Assembly (NCBI GenBank): GCA_030605045.1
Contig: JAUWBK010000086.1
Coordinates: 1 to 5,451 of the forward strand
Length of the DNA stretch: 5,451 bases
Source: Dehalococcoidia bacterium
Lineage (GTDB): Bacteria > Chloroflexota > Dehalococcoidia > Dehalococcoidales > RBG-16-60-22
Reading direction: 5' to 3'
Part shown: in pieces, positions 1 through 5,084 of the stretch
Position numbering within the stretch: position 1 is the stretch's first letter
Layout of the letters: every line of letters begins with the position of its first letter
Program-made: the position numbers and the translations under genes
The notes under the pieces: model-generated
Database searches by the model: none
Seen by the model: the letters and a program-made list of their open reading frames with translations, nothing else
What the model was told of the DNA's origin: nothing

Positions 1-1
1 G

Positions 2-400
2 CATGACATACCTTATGTCGCTACTGCCTGTCCTAGTTACCACCGTGATTTGATGAAAAAGGTAACTAAAGCCTTGGAGATTCCAGGACCAGCTTATATC
101 CACATCCTATCAGTTTGTCCTACTGGCTGGCGATGTCCTACTGATGACACGATCAAAGTAGGCCGCTTGGCAGTCAGGACTGGGGTATTCCCATTATATG
201 AAGTGGAAAATGGGCAATATAAACTAAATTTGAACTTACCAAAATTACTGCCAGTAAAAGAATATCTCCAGACGCAAGGAAGGTTTCGTCACCTAACCGA
301 TGATACGATAAGCATGATCCAAGAGAGAGTGAGCCGAGAATATGCCAAGCTTGTGGAGATGGCAAGTAAACCTGCGGGGCAAACAACTCCGGAAGAATAA
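2..400 (+). CDS. porB: Pyruvate (2-oxoacid):ferredoxin oxidoreductase, beta subunit, C-terminal part
   Basis: The frame is open from the left edge, so this is the last 132 residues of a gene that starts outside the window. The segment begins HDIPYVATACPSYHRDLMKK and contains GPAYIHILSVCPTGWR, then GRLAVRTGVFPLYEVENG and QGRFRHLTDD. This order is typical of the C-terminal part of PorB, the thiamine-diphosphate-binding beta subunit of the complex that oxidises pyruvate and CoA to acetyl-CoA and CO2 with reduction of ferredoxin in the cytoplasm of anaerobes. The TPP-binding region itself would lie upstream and is not seen. In four-subunit enzymes porB is often the last gene of the operon; no further subunit gene follows here, which fits. 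A start at position 50 or 53 is only an internal codon. Pyruvate is the most likely substrate from the PLYE and QGRFRHL motifs, but a related 2-oxoacid cannot be excluded. Confidence 0.88.
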   Translation, partial: HDIPYVATACPSYHRDLMKKVTKALEIPGPAYIHILSVCPTGWRCPTDDTIKVGRLAVRTGVFPLYEVENGQYKLNLNLPKLLPVKEYLQTQGRFRHLTDDTISMIQERVSREYAKLVEMASKPAGQTTPEE

Positions 401-483
401 GCTATTTGTCCTGATTACCGAGATTAAGCACGGTAGTTAGCTTCAAGATTGCTCCACAATAAACATTCGGCTTACTTCAATTG

Positions 484-561
484 CGGGGTGTAGCGCAGCC
501 TGGTCAGCGCGCATGGTTTGGGACCATGAGGTCGGAGGTTCAAATCCTCTCACCCCGACCA
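484..561 (+). tRNA. tRNA-Pro (anticodon UGG), CCA encoded
   Basis: A complete cloverleaf can be drawn. The acceptor stem is CGGGGTG (484-490) with CACCCCG (551-557), all seven pairs matched. The D stem is GCGC (493-496) with GCGC (507-510). The anticodon stem is CATGG (512-516) with CCATG (524-528), closing the loop TTTGGGA, whose anticodon TGG lies at 519-521. The T arm is GGAGG (534-538) with CCTCT (546-550) around TTCAAAT. The discriminator is A558, and CCA (559-561) is encoded in the gene. UGG with a modified wobble U usually reads most or all proline codons. No convincing promoter or terminator is visible next to the gene. It stands alone between the por operon and a convergent lipid kinase gene. 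Confidence 0.97.
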
Positions 562-611
562 TAAATTTTCAGAACAGGCACATCTTACCATAGTCATTCT
601 AGCTCTTGAAT

Positions 612-1520
612 CTAGACGGCAACATTCAGCGCTGCAGGTAGGACATAGAAACGAGTCGGCAGTTCACCTAGTAACTCACCATCAGCTTGAAGAAACACTG
701 CTTCGGTAGACTGTATCTCTATCTCTTTTGCCCTTTTCATCGTGACTTTGGGATGGGTTAGGTGGGTGCCTTTGTAGACTCGTGGCAATGACCAGAGAAG
801 GTCTGGCTTACTCAAATCACCAATTATCAATACATCGAGAAGCCCATCAGTGAGCTCAGCATCAGGTGCGGCAAGCATGCCTCCACCTCCATACTTACCA
901 TTGTTCACCAAAACGGTACAAACCTTTCTTTCTGACACTTCACCATCCACGATAAGGGTTACTTCCTTGTTCTTATAAAACAAAAGGGCAGTAAATAATC
1001 CGGTGAGATAAGAAGCCGTACTGTTTAGCGCTTTATACTTCTGGGTAGTGGCCTTAACTATTTCCGCGTCAAAACCTAGGCCGGCAAAGTTGACAAATAA
1101 TCGCTTCACCATCTGGCCATCAACAAAATATTCGATGACACCGACATCCACGACAAACTTTTTCGGGCTTTTAAGACATTGACACGCTTCCTGGTAGGCC
1201 CAAGGTATTCCGATAGTGCGAATGTAATCATGGCCAGTTCCCGTGTCGATAATTCCCAGCATTACATCGGCAATATTACCGGCATCATATAAACCATTCA
1301 CCACCTCATTTATGGTGCCATCACCGCCAACGGACACTACCAACTCGTAACCTCTGTCAGCCGCTGATCTAGCTAGTTCTCTAGCGTGGCCGGGAGCTTC
1401 GGTTAAATCATACTCAAAACGTAGCCCAATGCTTTGCAGCCGAGCCATGATCTGGGGCCATTTCTTAGCCGTTCTCCCCGCACCAGCAACGGGATTGACA
1501 ATCAGTCTCGCATATGTCAA
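612..1520 (-). CDS. YegS/DgkB-family lipid (diacylglycerol-type) kinase
   Basis: The product has 302 residues and carries the ordered motifs of the diacylglycerol kinase catalytic family. NPVAGAGR is at 9-16, GGDGTINEVVNG at 65-76 (nucleotide-binding loop), DTGTGHDY at 92-99, GLGFDAE at 147-153, NNGKYGGGG near 206-214, APDAELTDGLLDV at 218-230, and QADGEL near 278-283 with the conserved acidic pair close to the active site. Such enzymes phosphorylate diacylglycerol or a related lipid at the inner face of the membrane, using ATP; the exact lipid cannot be told from sequence. I chose the TTG start at 1520 because AGGGGG lies seven bases upstream and the protein then begins MTYARLIVNP, as family members do. 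The longer reading from ATG 1583 would add 21 atypical residues, has no ribosome-binding site, and overlaps a probable promoter -10 box. Position 98 is His where most relatives have Asn (GTGND). The gene is convergent with the tRNA and divergent from the channel gene. Confidence 0.9.
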   Translation of the reverse strand: MTYARLIVNPVAGAGRTAKKWPQIMARLQSIGLRFEYDLTEAPGHARELARSAADRGYELVVSVGGDGTINEVVNGLYDAGNIADVMLGIIDTGTGHDYIRTIGIPWAYQEACQCLKSPKKFVVDVGVIEYFVDGQMVKRLFVNFAGLGFDAEIVKATTQKYKALNSTASYLTGLFTALLFYKNKEVTLIVDGEVSERKVCTVLVNNGKYGGGGMLAAPDAELTDGLLDVLIIGDLSKPDLLWSLPRVYKGTHLTHPKVTMKRAKEIEIQSTEAVFLQADGELLGELPTRFYVLPAALNVAV

Positions 1521-1527
1521 GGCTTGT

Positions 1528-1533
1528 CCCCCT
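1528..1533 (-). promoter_or_regulatory. Ribosome binding site that decides the TTG start of the lipid kinase
   Basis: On the minus strand AGGGGG is followed by seven bases and then TTG at 1520-1518. Neither upstream in-frame ATG (1583 and 1571) has a purine-rich site before it. This supports initiation at the TTG codon. Confidence 0.7.
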
Positions 1534-1573
1534 GACGCTGATAAATGTCTGTGCTTAATTCTATGCTCCATAC

Positions 1574-1582
1574 AGTATAGCA
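1574..1582 (-). promoter_or_regulatory. Extended -10 promoter of the lipid kinase gene
   Basis: The minus strand reads TGCTATACT, an extended -10 box (TGn plus a five-of-six match to TATAAT). The -35 region is poor, as is common for extended -10 promoters. Transcription would begin near 1567, giving a leader of roughly 47 bases before the TTG start. The upstream ATG at 1583 would then not be in the mRNA. Confidence 0.5.
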
Positions 1583-1605
1583 TATTACACTAGGGCAGGG
1601 AATAC

Positions 1606-1636
1606 TTGACATAAATAGGAATATTGACGAGATAAT
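1606..1636 (+). promoter_or_regulatory. Candidate sigma-70-type promoter for the potassium channel gene
   Basis: A perfect TTGACA (1606-1611) is followed after a long 19-base spacer by GATAAT (1631-1636), facing the channel gene. A start near 1643 would leave a leader of about 60 bases. The spacer is two bases longer than optimal. It competes with the -10-like box at 1680-1685 as an explanation. Confidence 0.4.
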
Positions 1637-1674
1637 TACAAAGTGGCAGCATTTAAGATTCTTTTATTCTAGAA

Positions 1675-1685
1675 TGATATATAAT
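1675..1685 (+). promoter_or_regulatory. Alternative -10 box just upstream of the channel gene
   Basis: The sequence TGATATATAAT holds a perfect TATAAT (1680-1685) and an overlapping extended -10 reading (TGA plus TATATA). No good -35 lies at the right distance. Transcription from here would start near 1692, only about a dozen bases before the TTG start, giving a nearly leaderless message. That would agree with the lack of a clear Shine-Dalgarno site in front of that start. Confidence 0.35.
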
Positions 1686-1704
1686 AATACCCTGGCAGCA
1701 GTTT

Positions 1705-2307
1705 TTGCGGATAATCTCTTTACTCCTTTTAGTTATTATCGTCGGTGTCATTGGCTACATGACCATTGAACAATGGTCATTCCTTGATGCTCTTTATATG
1801 ACCGTCATCACCATAAGTACTGTGGGCTACGCTGAAGTACATGAACTTTCCGTAGCCGGGAGAGTTTTCAGCATCTTACTGATTGTCGGTGGGGTAGGGG
1901 TGATGCTATATACTCTTACCGTTCTTGTGCAGTATTTTATCGAAGGTCGTTCCCGAAGTATATTGGGGAGGCGTCGTATGAAAGAAAAGATTGCAAAACT
2001 CAAAGGGCACCTTATCCTGTGTGGTTATGGTCGGGTAGGGCAGGAGGTGGCGCGTGTTTTTGAAAGCGAAGGGACATCTTTTGTTGTCATTGACCTTGAC
2101 CAAGAGGCCATTAACAAGGCAACTGATGATGGCTATTTATGCTTAACGGGCAATGCTACCAGTGATGAAGTCTTAAGTGAAGCTGGTATTCAGCGGGCAC
2201 GAGGACTGGTAGCCGCTCTGGGCGGTGATGCTGACAACCTTTATATCATTCTTTCCGCTAAGGGGATGCGCCCCGGACCTATTCGTTGTCGCCCGGGCCA
2301 GTGCTGA
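1705..2307 (+). CDS. Channel gene, N-terminal piece actually readable: pore plus RCK N-lobe
   Basis: Taken at face value, translation from TTG 1705 stops at 2307 and gives 200 residues. These cover both membrane helices, the pore and most of the Rossmann RCK lobe. The last ten or so residues (from about PGPIRCRPGQC) follow the first frameshift and match nothing in the family. This is what a ribosome would make without recoding; it lacks the TrkA-C domain, so a normal gating ring is unlikely. Confidence 0.55.
   Translation: MRIISLLLLVIIVGVIGYMTIEQWSFLDALYMTVITISTVGYAEVHELSVAGRVFSILLIVGGVGVMLYTLTVLVQYFIEGRSRSILGRRRMKEKIAKLKGHLILCGYGRVGQEVARVFESEGTSFVVIDLDQEAINKATDDGYLCLTGNATSDEVLSEAGIQRARGLVAALGGDADNLYIILSAKGMRPGPIRCRPGQC
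1965..1980 (+). promoter_or_regulatory. Possible internal ribosome binding site and ATG for a soluble RCK domain
   Basis: Inside the channel gene GGGGAGG (1965-1971) is followed by six bases and an in-frame ATG (1978-1980, residue 92). Initiation there would give MKEKIAKLKGHLILCGYGRV and onward, exactly the RCK domain without the pore. The archaeal channel MthK is known to use an internal Met in the same place to supply free RCK domains. The purine run also encodes conserved Gly-Arg-Arg residues, so it could be a by-product of the protein sequence. Confidence 0.35.
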
Positions 2308-2581
2308 AGCGTCAGAAGCTAAGCTGAAGCGAGCTGGCGCTGACCGGACAATATTACCTTATCGCATCGGTGGGCGGCGTATGGCGATGCTCGCCCTGCG
2401 ACCTCTGGTGGTTGACTTTGTTGATACCACCATGTTTAGTCAGGGCCGTGAGTTTGTTCTAGAGAATATAGTAGTCGGCTCTGGTTCGCCGATGGTCGGA
2501 GTAACCGTCAAGGAAGGATTAGAATGCTGCGGCGATAGCTATTTTAGCGGTGAAGAAAAAAGATGGCCGGCTTCTCACTAA
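2276..2581 (+). pseudogene. Channel gene, second frame: rest of RCK N-lobe and start of TrkA-C
   Basis: This frame encodes DLFVVARASAEASEAKLKRA, then GADRTILPYRIGGRRMAMLALRP and a linker leading to the first strands of TrkA-C (SGSPMVGVTVKEGLE). The match to the family begins at 2276, not at the ATG at 2225, and no ribosome-binding site precedes either, so it is unlikely to be an independent gene. After 2524 the frame runs into unrelated residues and stops at 2581, while the true C-terminal sequence continues one base on, to the TGA at 2670-2672. Confidence 0.6.
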
Positions 2582-2719
2582 TCCTTCAAACGATACGCAA
2601 CTCGAACTAGGTGATGAGCTGGTCATCATTGGCACGCGTGAGCAATTGCGAGTTGTGGAGGGGACAGTATGAAGGCTCGGATAGTTTAGATAAAAGAGGA
2701 AGAAACTTTCTTTGACATA

Positions 2720-2728
2720 TGATATAAT
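2720..2728 (+). promoter_or_regulatory. Extended -10 promoter upstream of the glycosyltransferase
   Basis: TGATATAAT is a perfect extended -10 element (TGn at 2720-2722 and TATAAT at 2723-2728). Transcription would start near 2735 and leave a leader of about 80 bases before the GTG at 2818. No good -35 is found at the usual distance; the nearby TTGACA at 2712-2717 is too close to serve. Confidence 0.55.
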
Positions 2729-2817
2729 TACGAACACGGGAAGGAAACAACTCAGGTAAAGACAGTGGGGTTACGTAAGAGGGTCGGTGAGACGAATTAT
2801 AACGGGGGATTATTATA

Positions 2818-3708
2818 GTGACTGCATCACCTCGACCGAAAATAATTGTCGGCATGCCGGCTTATAATGAGGAGAAATACATTGGTAGTGTCGTCTTGCA
2901 AGCCCGGCGGTATGCGGATGAGGTAGTTGTCGTCGATGATGGAAGCTCTGACCGCACCTCGAAGGTGGCAGAGCTCGCTGGGGCTAGCGTCATCCGGCAC
3001 GGGGAGAACAAAGGCTACGGAGCCACCATCCAGAGCATACTGGCTCAAGCGAGAGAGAGAAACGCTGATATTCTGGTGCTCCTTGATGCTGACTCTCAGC
3101 ATGACCCTGAGGAGATATCTGCCCTGACCAAAGCTATAACTGAAGGTTATGACCTGGCGATTGGTTCTAGGAAACTACGAAGGCGCGATATTCCTGCCTA
3201 TCGCCAAATCGGGCAAAAAGTCATCTCGTATTTCACCCGTATCCTCTCCAGAAGTAAACTCTCGGACACCGAATCCGGATTTAGAGCTTTTTCGAGGCAA
3301 GCAATAGCCGTGCTTGAGCCCAAGGAAAAAGGCATGGCAATTTCAGCGGAGACAGTATCCGAGGCTACGGCGAAAGGCCTCAGGATTGCTGAAGTCCCCA
3401 TCTCAGCGATATACACTAAAGATGGCTCAACCCTCAATCCCGTAAGACACGGTTTCGGGGTTCTCAATCGGATAATGGTAATGATTTCAGAAAGAAGACC
3501 GCTTTTATTCTTTGGAATAGGTGGGGGCATATTAATAGCACTTGGGATTTTCGCCGGTGTCGTGGTACTACAGAAGCTATTTGCTTTCCAGGATTTGCAC
3601 ACCGGAACTGCCTTAATATCAATGCTGCTCATCACCATCGGGATATTAAGTATATTTACTGGGATAATATTGAATTTATTGGTGAAGCGAATAAGTGATT
3701 CATTATGA
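2818..3708 (+). CDS. Family 2 glycosyltransferase, polyprenyl-phosphate sugar transferase type (DPM1/Alg5-like), with two C-terminal TM helices
   Basis: The 296-residue product has a GT-A fold catalytic domain and a C-terminal membrane anchor. PAYNEE is at 14-19, VVDDGSSDRT at 38-47 (nucleotide-sugar binding), and LLDADSQHDP around 88-97 with the metal-binding DAD at 90-92. The acceptor-side motif SDTESGFR is at 149-156, and an amphipathic region with SAETVSEA is near 176. Two hydrophobic helices follow, at about 229-254 and 266-290. Relatives move a sugar from a nucleotide donor to a polyprenyl phosphate at the cytoplasmic face of the membrane; donor and acceptor are not certain here. The start is GTG 2818, with GGGGGA (2804-2809) eight bases upstream. 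It has its own promoter and is separated from the next gene by 425 bases, so it is probably transcribed alone. Function in envelope glycan synthesis is inferred from the family and from the sugar genes downstream. Confidence 0.9.
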   Translation: MTASPRPKIIVGMPAYNEEKYIGSVVLQARRYADEVVVVDDGSSDRTSKVAELAGASVIRHGENKGYGATIQSILAQARERNADILVLLDADSQHDPEEISALTKAITEGYDLAIGSRKLRRRDIPAYRQIGQKVISYFTRILSRSKLSDTESGFRAFSRQAIAVLEPKEKGMAISAETVSEATAKGLRIAEVPISAIYTKDGSTLNPVRHGFGVLNRIMVMISERRPLLFFGIGGGILIALGIFAGVVVLQKLFAFQDLHTGTALISMLLITIGILSIFTGIILNLLVKRISDSL

Positions 3709-4133
3709 TTATGCTGGGTGACCAGATAGTGAGTTTTTGAACAAAACGGAAAACCAAGCCGAGAGAAAAATTGAAGTTTTTAAGCTATTCCCTGGCATTT
3801 ACTCATAGATAAATTCCCCAACAGGCCTCACTTTGTTCGTGTTTATGTTAAGAATTCTATTTTTTACTTCTTGCCTGGTTGAACTAGTCTAAAGCTAACC
3901 TCACGCTCGCATTTATCTCCATGATGAAGTACTTAAGAGTGTTTAGTATGCCATCTGGCGCCATATATTGACAAGTGAGCATTGGATTTTATCGTTGTAC
4001 GTGGTTATTCAAGGTAAAGTCTTGCTTAGAACAGCTTTTCGAGATTATAATGAAATGTAAATAGTGATTTTAGCTCAATTTGCCATTCGGTAATGGGCGT
4101 TCCTGAAGTAGATATCAAACAGGACAGAGGTGA
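3709..4133 (+). other. Long intergenic region (425 bases), no gene seen
   Basis: The stretch is AT-rich with stops in all frames and no recognisable protein remnant. Near the left end a four-pair stem CTGG-GTGA-CCAG (3714-3725) is followed nine bases later by TTTTT (3734-3738); this is too weak to call a terminator. The only supported element is the promoter near 4022-4051. An unrecognised small RNA or a decayed gene cannot be excluded. Confidence 0.6.
4022..4051 (+). promoter_or_regulatory. Sigma-70-type promoter of the epimerase-nucleotidyltransferase operon
   Basis: TTGCTT (4022-4027, four of six matches to the -35 consensus) is followed after 18 bases by a perfect TATAAT (4046-4051). Transcription would begin near 4058, giving a leader of about 75 bases before the ATG at 4134. 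This is the most complete promoter in the window. Confidence 0.6.
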
Positions 4134-5069
4134 ATGAGATACTTTATCGCCGGCGGTGCGGGGTTTATCGGTAGTCATCTTGTCGACAGCTTGGTGAGTA
4201 TGGGTGAGGTAACCGTTTATGATAACCTCAGTTCAGGCAAGCAGGAGTTTATTCAGCACTACCTGAAAAGAGACGGTTTTCGATTTGTTAAGGCGGACCT
4301 GCTGGATCGGGACCGTCTGGCCGGAGCGATAAAAGATAGTGACATCGTCTTTCATATGGCAGCTAACCCGGAAGTAAGAACTGGCCGATTCGATACCGAA
4401 CTGGATTTAAAGCAGGGGACTATCACCACCTATAACGTCTTGGAAACGATGAGATTACACGGTATTAAAAGAATCGTCTTTGCCTCCAGCAGCACTGTGT
4501 ATGGAGAGACGGCAGGACAACCTATTCCTGAAGATTATGGACCTCTTCAGCCCATATCCCTCTACGGCGCCAGCAAACTTGCCAGTGAGGGACTTATCAC
4601 TGCCTTCTGCCACCTCTTTGGCATGCAGGCGTGGATTTTCCGGTTTGCTAATGTCGTGGGAGATAGAGCAACTCATGGTGTTATCTTTGACTTCATAAAT
4701 AAACTGAAGCAGAATCCTGAGGAGCTGGAGATACTTGGCGATGGAACCCAGAAAAAGCCCTACATTTACGTACGGGACTGTGTGGACGGCATTCTCTACG
4801 GCTTTCAGCATTCGGATGGTCAGGCGAATGTCTTTAATCTGGGTAATCGAGATACTACCAGTGTAACTACCATTGGTCGTATGCTTATCGAGAGTTTGGG
4901 CTTAACTAATGTTAGACTGAAATACACCGGAGGCAATCGTGGTTGGCCTGGGGATGTGCCACAGGTGCGCTTAGATACCACGCGAATGGAGAAACTCGGT
5001 TGGAAGCCGAAGTATACTTCCGATGAAGCGGTTCGTCTGGCGATAAAGGAGATTCTAGGAAAAATCTGA
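4134..5069 (+). CDS. NAD-dependent nucleotide-sugar epimerase/dehydratase (extended SDR, UDP-glucose 4-epimerase-like)
   Basis: The 311-residue length is usual for this family. The NAD-binding motif GGAGFIG lies at 7-13, followed by the ribose-binding acidic residue in VYDN (28-31). DLLD is at 55-58 and HMAANPEVR at 74-82. The catalytic SSSTVYGE is at 118-125, with Tyr144 and Lys148 of the YGASK motif. Substrate-side sequence includes RFANVVGDR from 170 and HGVIFDFI from 181, then GDGTQKKPYIYVRDCVDG. Such enzymes use a tightly bound NAD to epimerise, or less often dehydrate, a nucleotide-linked sugar in the cytoplasm. The C-terminal half resembles GalE-like 4-epimerases, but the exact sugar cannot be assigned. 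The start is ATG 4134; AGGACAGAGGTGA directly upstream offers ribosome-binding sites (AGGA at nine bases, GAGG at three). The next gene follows after 15 bases, so the two share an operon driven by the promoter at 4022-4051. Confidence 0.92.
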   Translation: MRYFIAGGAGFIGSHLVDSLVSMGEVTVYDNLSSGKQEFIQHYLKRDGFRFVKADLLDRDRLAGAIKDSDIVFHMAANPEVRTGRFDTELDLKQGTITTYNVLETMRLHGIKRIVFASSSTVYGETAGQPIPEDYGPLQPISLYGASKLASEGLITAFCHLFGMQAWIFRFANVVGDRATHGVIFDFINKLKQNPEELEILGDGTQKKPYIYVRDCVDGILYGFQHSDGQANVFNLGNRDTTSVTTIGRMLIESLGLTNVRLKYTGGNRGWPGDVPQVRLDTTRMEKLGWKPKYTSDEAVRLAIKEILGKI

Positions 5070-5084
5070 CTAGAGGGTTTAAAG

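Larger units (their letters stand above)
1705..2672 (+). pseudogene. Two-TM potassium channel with RCK (TrkA-N/TrkA-C) domain, broken by two frameshifts
   Basis: After correction of two +1 shifts the gene encodes 321 residues with a complete Kch/MthK-like layout. A membrane helix lies at about 3-20, a pore helix and filter at 25-45 (STVGYAEV), and a second helix at 52-78. A Rossmann RCK domain starts near 100 with GYGRVG at 107-112 and an acidic strand end VVIDLD at 127-132. The TrkA-C domain ends with GDELVIIGTREQLRVVE. Such channels pass K+ across the membrane and are gated by a ligand bound to the RCK ring. The first shift is at CCCC 2271-2274: LSAKGMRP continues as DLFVVARA one frame on. 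The second lies in 2522-2540: VKEGLE continues as AIAILAVKKKDG. Sequence on both sides of each shift is well preserved, so the damage is recent, a sequencing error, or less likely recoding. The start is TTG, chosen because the protein then begins like relatives; no ATG or clear ribosome-binding site is available. The filter has Ala43 where most K+ channels have Gly. Confidence 0.85.

Noticed and set aside
598..616. TCTAG/CTAGA inverted repeat between the tRNA and the lipid kinase as a bidirectional terminator
   Set aside because: Five AT-rich pairs with a nine-base loop and no T-run on either strand; it is likely chance.
2712..2717. Perfect TTGACA as a -35 box for the glycosyltransferase
   Set aside because: It lies only five bases before TATAAT (2723-2728), and no -10 box follows at 16-19 bases.
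3198..3638. A 146-codon open frame on the minus strand inside the glycosyltransferase gene
   Set aside because: It lies wholly antisense to a well-supported family 2 glycosyltransferase, has no recognisable motif and no ribosome-binding site that stands out.
3714..3738. Stem CTGG-GTGA-CCAG followed by TTTTT as a terminator of the glycosyltransferase gene
   Set aside because: The stem has only four pairs and the T-run begins nine bases after it, so it does not fit an intrinsic terminator.
3968..3973. TTGACA as a -35 box in the long intergenic region
   Set aside because: No acceptable -10 hexamer is found 16-19 bases downstream, while a better promoter lies at 4022-4051.
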